Source of the DNA: Comamonadaceae bacterium
GTDB lineage: Bacteria; Pseudomonadota; Gammaproteobacteria; Burkholderiales; Burkholderiaceae_C
Length of the DNA: 53,339 bases
Assembly (NCBI GenBank): GCA_947447975.1
Contig: CANFLU010000014.1
Span: 1 to 53,339, forward strand
Reading direction: 5' to 3'
The stretch's first letter is position 1; every line of letters starts with the position of its first letter. Under the pieces are notes generated by a model, which was not told the DNA's origin, made no database searches, and saw nothing but the letters and a program-made list of their open reading frames with translations. Positions 46,299 through 53,339 of the stretch are shown here, piece by piece. The position numbers and the translations under genes were made by a program.

Positions 46299-47603
46299 AT
46301 GAAAAATTTACCGGAATGGCTGGCCTATTGCGAGCAGCTGCACCACACCAACATCGACATGGGCTTGGAGCGGGTGCGCCAGGTGGCGCAGCGCATGGAT
46401 TTGCAGCTACCCTGCACCGTAATTACTGTCGCCGGTACCAATGGTAAAGGCTCTACCTGCGCCATGCTGGAGTCCATTCTGATGCAGGCAGGTTACCGCA
46501 CCGCGGTGTATTCCTCGCCGCATTTGGTGCATTTCGAAGAGCGCCTGCGCCTGCAAGGGCAGAACGTAGCAGCCGATGCGTTGACGCAAGGGTTTGCCCG
46601 CGTGGAGGCTGCGCGCACGGCAGGCCCAGCGCCTGTGTCGCTGACCTATTTTGAGTTTTCTACCCTGGCGATCCTGGATGTGATGCGTGGGCAGCCCCTG
46701 GATGTGGCGATTCTGGAGGTGGGCATGGGCGGGCGCTTGGACGCGGTGAACATCATCGATGCCGATTGCGCAGTGATCACCAGTATCGACTTGGACCACA
46801 TGGAGTTTCTGGGCACCGATCGGGAAACTATTGGGCGCGAGAAGGCTGGCGTCATGCGCACCGGCCACCCGGTGGTAGTGAGCGACCCGATGCCGCCGCA
46901 CAGTGTGCTGGACCATGCTGTGGAAATAGGTGCCGACTTGTGGCGTGTGGGGCGGGACTTCAACACTCGGGGCGACCCACAGCAATGGGAATGGGCGGGG
47001 AGGGGACGGCGTTACAGCGGCTTGGCCTATCCCGCGTTGCGCGGTGCAAACCAGCTGGTCAATGCAGCCGGCGTGCTGGCAGCTTTAACGGCTTTGCGGG
47101 ACAAACTCCCGGTCACGGCGCAAGCCATCCGCAATGGACTGGCCATGGTGGAATTTAGTGGGCGCTTTCAAATTGTTCCAGGCAAGCCGAGTATCGTGCT
47201 GGACGTGGCGCACAACCCGCATTCGGTGGCGGCGCTGGCGGCCAATTTGGATGCGATGGGATTTTTCCCGCGCACCCATGCGGTATTCGGTGCGATGGCA
47301 GATAAAGACTTGACACCCATGCTGGCGCGTATGAACCCGCTGGTCGAGTGCTGGTACTTTACCGATTTACCTACCCCGCGCGCCGCCTCCGGTACAGACT
47401 TACTGCACCATTGGCAGACGCAAAATGCGCGTAAAGACGCGGGCGCCAAGACGTTTTCCGCGCCCCAATTTGCCTTGCAGGAGGCCCTTCGCTGCGCTGA
47501 CCCCACTGATAGAATCTTGGTGTTTGGATCGTTTTACACCGTTGGCGGTGTGCTGCAGCATGGGCTTCCCCGGCTGACCGGAACACATCTCGCATCTTCT
47601 TAG
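46299..47603 (+). CDS. folC: Bifunctional folylpolyglutamate synthase/dihydrofolate synthase
   Basis: A 434-aa Mur-ligase-family enzyme adding glutamate to dihydropteroate and folates. ATP site TVAGTNGKGSTCAMLE is followed by SSPHLVHFEERL, YFEFSTLAIL and a C-terminal DVAHNPHSV. The ATG at 46299 starts MKNLPEWLAYCEQLH, which fits family starts. The frame stays open far upstream over genes on the other strand, but that part is not coding. The SPOR-protein gene follows after 10 nt. Confidence 0.95.
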   Translation: MKNLPEWLAYCEQLHHTNIDMGLERVRQVAQRMDLQLPCTVITVAGTNGKGSTCAMLESILMQAGYRTAVYSSPHLVHFEERLRLQGQNVAADALTQGFARVEAARTAGPAPVSLTYFEFSTLAILDVMRGQPLDVAILEVGMGGRLDAVNIIDADCAVITSIDLDHMEFLGTDRETIGREKAGVMRTGHPVVVSDPMPPHSVLDHAVEIGADLWRVGRDFNTRGDPQQWEWAGRGRRYSGLAYPALRGANQLVNAAGVLAALTALRDKLPVTAQAIRNGLAMVEFSGRFQIVPGKPSIVLDVAHNPHSVAALAANLDAMGFFPRTHAVFGAMADKDLTPMLARMNPLVECWYFTDLPTPRAASGTDLLHHWQTQNARKDAGAKTFSAPQFALQEALRCADPTDRILVFGSFYTVGGVLQHGLPRLTGTHLASS

Positions 47604-47613
47604 AAATCACGCT

Positions 47614-48384
47614 ATGGCATTTTTCAAGTTTCGCAAAGACGGTGCCGAGCCCGCAGCCCCTGCACCGGCCGCCGAAAGCTTGGATACCATGCGTAAACGC
47701 GCCCGCCATCGGCTGATGGGGGCGGCAGCTTTGGTGCTGGTGGGGGTGATTGGCTTTCCCCTGCTATTTGACAGCCAGCCGCGACCCATTGATGTGAACA
47801 TTGCCATCAACATTCCTGAAAAAAACAAGGCCGCACCGCTCGCTGCTAGCCCTGCTGTAGTGGCTACCTCGCAGACGCAGGCGCCGCCGCCTAAGCCGGA
47901 GCCAGTGGAAAAAGAAACCTTGGTCAATCCCGCGCCGAGCCAAAAGGCAGGCGTGGTGGCTGCACTTGGCAATCCTGAAAATGCAGCGGCGGCTAAAACG
48001 AGTACCCAGGCGCCAACCATGGGCGATGCAAAGCCCGATAGCAAAACCGAACCCAAGCCCGTCGCTAAACCGGAACCCAAACCCACGACCGAGGCGGCTA
48101 AAGCCCAGACCTTGCTCGAAGGGAAAGAGCCTGTAGCTGCAACTTCCACCCCAGGCCTGCGTTATGTGGTGCAAGTGGGCGCATTTGCCGAGTCGCAGAA
48201 AGCCCATGATGCGCGACAAACCTTGGAAAAAGCGGGTTTGAAGACGTACACTCAGGTCATCGGCAGTAGCGATAGCAAGCGCACCCGGGTGCGCGTAGGC
48301 CCTTTCGCCAACCGGGCAGAAGCGGATAAAGCCGCAGAAAAGATCAAGTCCTTGAATCTCCCCGCCGCTGTGTTAACGCTGTAG
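47614..48384 (+). CDS. SPOR domain-containing protein (DedD-like)
   Basis: A 256-aa bitopic inner-membrane protein. One transmembrane helix (about residues 34–52, MGAAALVLVGVIGFPLLF) is followed by a Pro/Ala/Lys-rich periplasmic linker. A C-terminal SPOR domain (about 180–256; YVVQVGAFAESQKAHDAR) binds denuded glycan at the septum. It is placed between folC and cvpA, as dedD is in other proteobacteria. Confidence 0.92.
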   Translation: MAFFKFRKDGAEPAAPAPAAESLDTMRKRARHRLMGAAALVLVGVIGFPLLFDSQPRPIDVNIAINIPEKNKAAPLAASPAVVATSQTQAPPPKPEPVEKETLVNPAPSQKAGVVAALGNPENAAAAKTSTQAPTMGDAKPDSKTEPKPVAKPEPKPTTEAAKAQTLLEGKEPVAATSTPGLRYVVQVGAFAESQKAHDARQTLEKAGLKTYTQVIGSSDSKRTRVRVGPFANRAEADKAAEKIKSLNLPAAVLTL

Positions 48385-48396
48385 TGTAGGCAGGCC

Positions 48397-48882
48397 ATGG
48401 CCGATCTTGACTGGATTTGCTGCGCGGTGCTGGCGTTTTCACTCGCCTTAGGTGCCTGGCGCGGGTTGGTCTACGAGGTTCTCTCCTTGGTCAATTGGGT
48501 GTTCGCCTTTGTGTTGGCGCAGTGGGCGGCACCCGCCGTTTCGCAAATACTCCCGACGCGAGGCGCCAGTGACATGGTGCGCTATGGTTTTGGATTTTTT
48601 TTCGCCTTTATCCTATGCCTGCTGGCGGGCAGTGTGCTGGTATTTTTGACCAAGAAAGTGGTCCATGTCAGTGGTTTGGGCCTCGTGGACCGTGTGTTGG
48701 GGCTGGCTTTTGGCAGTTTGCGGGCGATGGTGATATTGTTGGCAGCAACGGTGGTGTTGCGAATGACACCCCTGGTTCAAAGCGATTGGTGGCAGGAGGC
48801 CTTCAGTCCGCGCATTGCACAATCGGCGCTGACTGGACTCAAACCTTGGTTGCCCCAGGCCTTTGGTCCCTATTTACCGTGA
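48397..48882 (+). CDS. cvpA: CvpA family membrane protein
   Basis: A 161-aa protein with about four transmembrane helices, beginning MADLDWICCAVLAFSLALGAW and containing GLGLVDRVLGLAFGSLRAMV. This is typical of CvpA, named for colicin V production and linked to envelope stress. It directly precedes purF, the conserved proteobacterial arrangement. Confidence 0.93.
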   Translation: MADLDWICCAVLAFSLALGAWRGLVYEVLSLVNWVFAFVLAQWAAPAVSQILPTRGASDMVRYGFGFFFAFILCLLAGSVLVFLTKKVVHVSGLGLVDRVLGLAFGSLRAMVILLAATVVLRMTPLVQSDWWQEAFSPRIAQSALTGLKPWLPQAFGPYLP

Positions 48883-48897
48883 GTGAGCAAAGCTAAC

Positions 48898-50394
48898 ATG
48901 TGTGGAATCGTAGGCGTTGTCAGCAACGCACCCGTCAATCAGCTCATTTATGACGCTTTGTTGCTCTTGCAGCACCGCGGCCAGGATGCCGCCGGCATTG
49001 TGACCCAGCAGGAAAACAAGTTTTTCATGCACAAGGCCAAGGGTATGGTCAAAGACATTTTTCGCACCCGTAATATGCGGGCGCTTCCTGGCAACTGCGG
49101 GCTTGGCCAAGTGCGTTACCCCACCGCAGGAAATGCCTTTAGCGAAGAAGAGGCCCAGCCTTTTTACGTGAACGCGCCCTTTGGCATTGTGCTGGTGCAC
49201 AACGGCAACCTGACCAATGCGCAAGCCCTCAAGCACGAATTATTTACCGTAGACCATAGGCACATCAACACCGAGAGTGACTCTGAAGTCTTGCTCAATG
49301 TGCTGGCACATGAAATCGAGCGCACCACGCGTGGCATGCCTTTGGAGCCCGCCCATCTGTTTGAAGCAGTACGCAATGTGCATCGGCGGATTAAAGGCTC
49401 CTATGCGGTGATTGCCTTGATTGCCGGCCATGGCGTGTTGGCGTTTCGCGACCCCTTTGGTATCCGCCCCTTGTGTATAGGACGCGGTCCAGATCGAATT
49501 GTGCTGGCCAGCGAGTCGGTGGCATTGGAAGGTACGATGCACCAGTTCGAGCGCGATGTGGCGCCGGGTGAAGCCGTGTTTATCGATTTGCAAGGCACGA
49601 TGCTGGCACAGCAGTGTGCCGATGCGCCCGTGCTCAACCCCTGCATTTTTGAGTTTGTTTATCTGGCCCGACCTGACTCAGTGATGGACGGCATTTCGGT
49701 GTACCAGGCGCGTCTTAATTTGGGGCAAACCTTGGCTAAGCGTGTGGTGTCTACCGTGCCGCCGAACGAAATTGATGTGGTCATTCCTATCCCCGAATCG
49801 AGCCGACCCAGCGCCGCCCAGCTGGCGCAATTGCTAGGCTTGCCTTACCGGGAAGGATTTGTTAAAAATCGATACGTGGGCCGTACCTTCATCATGCCCG
49901 GACAGGCGGTGCGTCAAAAATCAGTGCGGCAAAAACTCAATGCGATTGCCAGCGAATTCAAAGGGCGCAATGTGCTCTTGGTAGACGACTCGATCGTGCG
50001 CGGCACCACCAGTCAGGAGATTGTGCAAATGGCGCGCGATGCGGGTGCACGCAAAGTCTATCTGGCCAGCGCCGCGCCACCCGTGCGCTTTCCCAATGTG
50101 TATGGCATCGACATGCCCACCAGCTCGGAGTTAGTGGCTTACAACCGCTCGGTGGAAGAAGTGCGCGCCATCATCGGGTGCGATGCGCTGATCTACCAGG
50201 ACGTCGATGCCATGAAAACCGCTATCGGTTCGCTCAATGCCGCCATCAAAGGCTTTGACGCATCATGTTTTGATGGTGTGTATGTGACAGGCGATGTGGG
50301 CGTGGCCGATATTGCCCGATTGAACGCTGCACGCGTCAGTGGCCAGGAAGACGAGCAGGACAGCTCTCGCTTAGCTTTGCCCAATCCGCTATAG
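48898..50394 (+). CDS. purF: Amidophosphoribosyltransferase
   Basis: A 498-aa enzyme that makes phosphoribosylamine from PRPP and glutamine, the first step of purine synthesis. Cys2 (MCGIVGV) is the glutaminase nucleophile, exposed after Met removal, which fixes the start at 48898 rather than the GTG at 48883. The PRPP motif is VLLVDDSIVRGTT. It has the glutaminase block and the phosphoribosyltransferase block in the usual order. It follows cvpA by 15 nt. Confidence 0.97.
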   Translation: MCGIVGVVSNAPVNQLIYDALLLLQHRGQDAAGIVTQQENKFFMHKAKGMVKDIFRTRNMRALPGNCGLGQVRYPTAGNAFSEEEAQPFYVNAPFGIVLVHNGNLTNAQALKHELFTVDHRHINTESDSEVLLNVLAHEIERTTRGMPLEPAHLFEAVRNVHRRIKGSYAVIALIAGHGVLAFRDPFGIRPLCIGRGPDRIVLASESVALEGTMHQFERDVAPGEAVFIDLQGTMLAQQCADAPVLNPCIFEFVYLARPDSVMDGISVYQARLNLGQTLAKRVVSTVPPNEIDVVIPIPESSRPSAAQLAQLLGLPYREGFVKNRYVGRTFIMPGQAVRQKSVRQKLNAIASEFKGRNVLLVDDSIVRGTTSQEIVQMARDAGARKVYLASAAPPVRFPNVYGIDMPTSSELVAYNRSVEEVRAIIGCDALIYQDVDAMKTAIGSLNAAIKGFDASCFDGVYVTGDVGVADIARLNAARVSGQEDEQDSSRLALPNPL

Positions 50395-50425
50395 CAAGCT
50401 CATCGGTATTACTTTTCAAACCCCC

Positions 50426-51637
50426 ATGCCAAGCCATCCCTTACCCCCCGGACTGCACCCTGACACCTTGGCCCAGCGCGTGGCGATGGAGCCCAGTCAG
50501 TTCGGTGAAAACTCCGAAGCCTTATACCTGACCAGTGGCTATGTGCAGCCTTCGGCCGAAGTATCGGCCCGCCGCTTTGGCGGCGAAGAGGCCGGCTACA
50601 CCTACGGCCGTTCGGGTAACCCTACCGTGAGTAGCTTCGAAATGCGCTTGGCTGCCATGGAGGGAACCGAGGCCGCCCTAGCTACCTCGTCTGGCATGTC
50701 GGCGGTGATGCTGATGCTATTTAGCTTGCTCAAGGCGGGCGACCATGTCTTGTATTCCCAGTCGATGTTCGGCTCTACTATCAAACTGATTGGCTCGGAG
50801 TTTGCCCGCTTCGGGGTGGAGTCCACGGTTGTGGCGCAAACCGATCTCTCTGCCTGGAAAGCGGCTATCCGCCCCAACACCAAGTTGTTGTTTGCAGAGA
50901 CCCCGACCAACCCCTTGACCGAGGTCTGCGACATTCAGGCCTTGGCAGACCTGGCCCATAATGCCGGAGCTTTGCTGGCAGTAGACAACTGCTTCGCCAC
51001 ACCGGTCTTGCAGCGCCCCATGGAAATGGGGGCCGACATCGTGATGCACTCAGGCACCAAATATTTGGACGGTCAGGGCCGCGTCATGGCCGGGGCGCTA
51101 TGTGCAAGCGATGTGCTGATCAATGGAAAGTGCCTGCCCGTCATGAAAAACAGTGGCATGGTCTTGTCGCCGTTTAATGCATGGGTGGTGCTTAAAGGGC
51201 TGGAGACCCTGGACATCCGCATGCGGGCCCAAAGTGCGCGTGCCCACGCATTGGCCCTGTGGTTGGAGCAAAAGCCCATGGTGGAGCGCGTTTACTACCC
51301 GGGCTTGCCCAGCCACCCGCAACATGCCTTGGCCATGCAGCAGATGTCCGACGTGGGCGGTGCGGTGGTGTCGTTTGAGCTTAAGGCCAAATCCCCGGAG
51401 CTCGCCCGCAAGCACGCGTTTCATGTGCTGGACAGTTTGCGCGTGCTCTCGCTCTGCACTAATCTGGGTGATACCAAAACTTTGCTGACGCACCCGGCCA
51501 GCACCTCGCACGGCAAATTGTCTGAAGCCCAGCGCCAAGCGGCTGGTATAGGCCAAGGTCTGATACGCGTAGCGGTGGGCTTAGAACATGTGGGAGACAT
51601 GCAGGACGACCTGTTGCGCGGACTGGACACACTCTGA
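50426..51637 (+). CDS. metZ: O-succinylhomoserine sulfhydrylase
   Basis: A 403-aa PLP enzyme of the cystathionine-synthase family. The PLP lysine is about K212 in MHSGTKYLDGQGRVMAGALC. Other blocks are YTYGRSGNPTVSSFE, ATSSGMSAVM and SLCTNLGDTKTLLTHPASTSH. It converts O-succinylhomoserine and sulfide to homocysteine in methionine synthesis. The purF–metZ order is common in Burkholderiales, which supports MetZ rather than MetB. Confidence 0.94.
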   Translation: MPSHPLPPGLHPDTLAQRVAMEPSQFGENSEALYLTSGYVQPSAEVSARRFGGEEAGYTYGRSGNPTVSSFEMRLAAMEGTEAALATSSGMSAVMLMLFSLLKAGDHVLYSQSMFGSTIKLIGSEFARFGVESTVVAQTDLSAWKAAIRPNTKLLFAETPTNPLTEVCDIQALADLAHNAGALLAVDNCFATPVLQRPMEMGADIVMHSGTKYLDGQGRVMAGALCASDVLINGKCLPVMKNSGMVLSPFNAWVVLKGLETLDIRMRAQSARAHALALWLEQKPMVERVYYPGLPSHPQHALAMQQMSDVGGAVVSFELKAKSPELARKHAFHVLDSLRVLSLCTNLGDTKTLLTHPASTSHGKLSEAQRQAAGIGQGLIRVAVGLEHVGDMQDDLLRGLDTL

Positions 51638-51649
51638 AGCTGCTTTGAC

Positions 51650-53053
51650 ATGACCAAGACACGCACCCGCTTTGCGCCTTCGCCCACCGGCTTTATCCAC
51701 CTGGGCAATATTCGCTCGGCTTTGTACCCCTGGGCCTTTGCGCGGGCCACGGGGGGCGACTTTATTTTGCGTATCGAAGACACTGACGAGGACCGCAGCA
51801 CCCAGGCTGCGGTCGATGTGATTTTGGAAGGCATGCGCTGGTTGGGTTTGGAGCCTGACGAGGGGCCTTTTTACCAAATGCAGCGCATGGCGCGCTACAA
51901 AGAAGTTCTGTTGCAATTGCAGGCCGACGGCTGGGTGTATCCCTGTTACATGAGTGTGGCAGATTTAGATGCTTTGCGCGAACGCCAAATGGCCGCTAAA
52001 GAAAAACCACGGTACGACGGCACCTGGCGCCCCGAGCCGGGCAAAGTGCTGCCTCCGATCCCCGTTGGCGTGGTGCCGGTGCTGCGCTTTAAGAACCCGC
52101 AAAACGGTAGCGTAGTGTGGGAGGACAAAGTCAAAGGCCGCATCGAAATTAGCAACACAGAACTCGATGATCTCGTCATCGCCCGTCCTGCGCCAGCCGG
52201 CGAGCTGGTAGGCACTCCGACTTACAATTTTTGCGTGGTGGTGGACGACATTGACATGGCGATCAGCCATGTCATTCGCGGGGACGACCATGTCAATAAC
52301 ACGCCGCGCCAAATCAATATTTTCAAGGCATTGGGTAAAGCGCCACCGGTCTATGCACACTTGCCCACGGTGCTCAATGAACAAGGCGAAAAGCTAAGCA
52401 AGCGCAATGGCGCCAAGGCGGTTACCCAGTACGCCGCAGAAGGCTATTTGCCCGATGCCATGGTCAATTATTTGGCCCGCCTAGGCTGGAGCCATGGCGA
52501 CGAAGAAATTTTCAGCCGCGCGCAATTTGTCGCCTGGTTCAACCTAGACCACTTGGGACGCAGCGCTGCGCAGTTTGACGAAGCCAAGTTGCGCTGGGTG
52601 AACGCGCAGCATATGAAGGCGCTGGATGGCGAGGCCTTGGCACCATGGGTACAGAAGCATTTGCAAAATCGCGGTGTAGCCACTGACGAGCGCCTGGCGC
52701 GCTTATGTGACTTGTTCAAAGACCGTTGCGACACCACACTGGTACTGGCCGATTGGGTAGGGCGCTTTTACGCCGATGTGCAGGCCAGCGCTGAGGATAT
52801 GGTCCAACATGTGACCGTTGCAGTACGACCAGCTTTGGACTTGCTGCGCACACAATTGGCGACCTGCGTTTGGGACAAAGCGGGCATCAGCGCGGCGATT
52901 AAAGCGGTGTTGACCCAAACGGGCATGAAGATGCCGCAACTGGCCATGCCGGTGCGCGTGCTGGTGATGGGCACGCCACAAACACCGGCGCTCGATGCCG
53001 TGCTGGCGCTATGTGACCGGCAGAAAGTTCTGGATCGATTGGGAGCGGCCTGA
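51650..53053 (+). CDS. gltX: Glutamyl-tRNA synthetase
   Basis: A 467-aa class I synthetase. The HIGH-type motif is in [13 protein letters not shown] and the KMSKS-type motif is KLSKRNG (from about residue 248). The RIEDTD motif of the GluRS active site is present. The gene is followed by tRNA-Ala and tRNA-Glu, so the enzyme's own substrate tRNA is encoded 175 nt downstream. Confidence 0.97.
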   Translation: MTKTRTRFAPSPTGFIHLGNIRSALYPWAFARATGGDFILRIEDTDEDRSTQAAVDVILEGMRWLGLEPDEGPFYQMQRMARYKEVLLQLQADGWVYPCYMSVADLDALRERQMAAKEKPRYDGTWRPEPGKVLPPIPVGVVPVLRFKNPQNGSVVWEDKVKGRIEISNTELDDLVIARPAPAGELVGTPTYNFCVVVDDIDMAISHVIRGDDHVNNTPRQINIFKALGKAPPVYAHLPTVLNEQGEKLSKRNGAKAVTQYAAEGYLPDAMVNYLARLGWSHGDEEIFSRAQFVAWFNLDHLGRSAAQFDEAKLRWVNAQHMKALDGEALAPWVQKHLQNRGVATDERLARLCDLFKDRCDTTLVLADWVGRFYADVQASAEDMVQHVTVAVRPALDLLRTQLATCVWDKAGISAAIKAVLTQTGMKMPQLAMPVRVLVMGTPQTPALDAVLALCDRQKVLDRLGAA

Positions 53054-53069
53054 ATTTATTGGCTATAAT
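53039..53069 (+). promoter_or_regulatory. Probable promoter of the tRNA-Ala/tRNA-Glu unit
   Basis: A consensus -10 TATAAT at 53064–53069 lies 47 nt before tRNA-Ala. A TTGGGA at 53039–53044 is a possible -35 with a long 19-bp spacer, overlapping the gltX end. The GC-rich bases after the -10 resemble stringent discriminators. Confidence 0.55.
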
Positions 53070-53115
53070 CGAGGGCTTGGAAATTGAAGGCCCTGCTTGC
53101 AGCGCCTTGCGGTTT

Positions 53116-53191
<76 letters not shown>

Positions 53192-53227
53192 AAAACTTCC
53201 AAGAAAAACGGATTAGTCCAAGGTTTT

Positions 53228-53303
53228 GACCCCATCGTCTAGAGGCCTAGGACATCACCCTTTCACGGTGAGTACCGGGGTTCGAATCCCCGTGGGGTCG
53301 CCA
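53228..53303 (+). tRNA. tRNA-Glu (anticodon UUC)
   Basis: A 76-nt cloverleaf with encoded CCA. The acceptor GACCCCA pairs with TGGGGTC, the anticodon loop is CTTTCAC and the T-arm is CCGGGGTTCGAATCCCCG. It is highly similar to E. coli tRNA-Glu(UUC). The last 36 bases of the window after it show no gene. Confidence 0.97.
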
Positions 53304-53339
53304 GATTCATCGCAAGGTGATGAAAGCAAAAGTAGATAG

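Overview
The window looks like chromosomal DNA of a betaproteobacterium of the order Burkholderiales, probably family Comamonadaceae. This is judged from gene order (folC–SPOR protein–cvpA–purF–metZ), the moderately high GC content and protein similarity recognised from memory. No database search was possible. It mixes housekeeping genes with two catabolic gene clusters and one small eroded mobile-element scar.

Region 1 (1–14.3 kb) is a nitrogen-scavenging locus. Its core is a minus-strand, translationally coupled operon, allF–allK–allH–allG–hpxW (12954 to 6616), diverging from pucG (13003–14280). Together these encode a continuous route. Ureidoglycine plus glyoxylate gives oxalurate plus glycine (PucG). 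Oxalurate plus phosphate gives oxamate plus carbamoyl phosphate (AllFGH). Carbamoyl phosphate plus ADP gives ATP, CO2 and NH3 (AllK). Oxamate gives oxalate plus NH3 (HpxW). An SsuABC/TauABC-type importer (3894–6585), a lone branched-chain-type binding protein and a GntR/FCD regulator lie beside it. A 10-bp sequence with a GTTAAC core occurs in the promoter region of the lone binding protein and again in the pucG/allF divergent promoter, suggesting one regulon.

Region 2 (14.3–16.7 kb) is a degraded island next to tRNA-Thr(CGU). It holds an integrase tail, a HigA-family antitoxin cut by an in-frame TGA, an intact HigB/HigA-type pair, a possible PIN-toxin tail and an intact ribbon-helix-helix antitoxin.

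Region 3 (16.7–26.9 kb) is core metabolism. On the minus strand are an alpha/beta hydrolase, prfB (with its programmed frameshift), pepN, fbp and tRNA-Thr. On the plus strand are an acyl-CoA synthetase, an aldo/keto reductase, ybaK and plsY.

Region 4 (27.0–39.5 kb) is a ten-gene plus-strand uptake and catabolism cluster that I cannot assign to a known substrate. It has a GntR regulator, a ribose-type ABC importer (permease, binding protein, a second permease, duplicated ATPase), a glutathione-dependent-isomerase-like DsbA-fold protein, a class III CoA transferase, an APH-fold kinase and an AMP-forming acyl-CoA ligase. The second permease is fused at its C-terminus to an SMP-30/strictosidine-synthase-type beta-propeller. 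It is followed by a second, free propeller whose predicted metal ligands are mostly replaced. This cluster is the best candidate for an undescribed system.

Region 5 (39.5–53.3 kb) is again core: yajQ, murB, an NDUFA9-like protein, an orphan hybrid histidine kinase, argG, ppnP, an ArsC/Spx-like protein, folC, a SPOR protein, cvpA, purF, metZ, gltX, tRNA-Ala(GGC) and tRNA-Glu(UUC).
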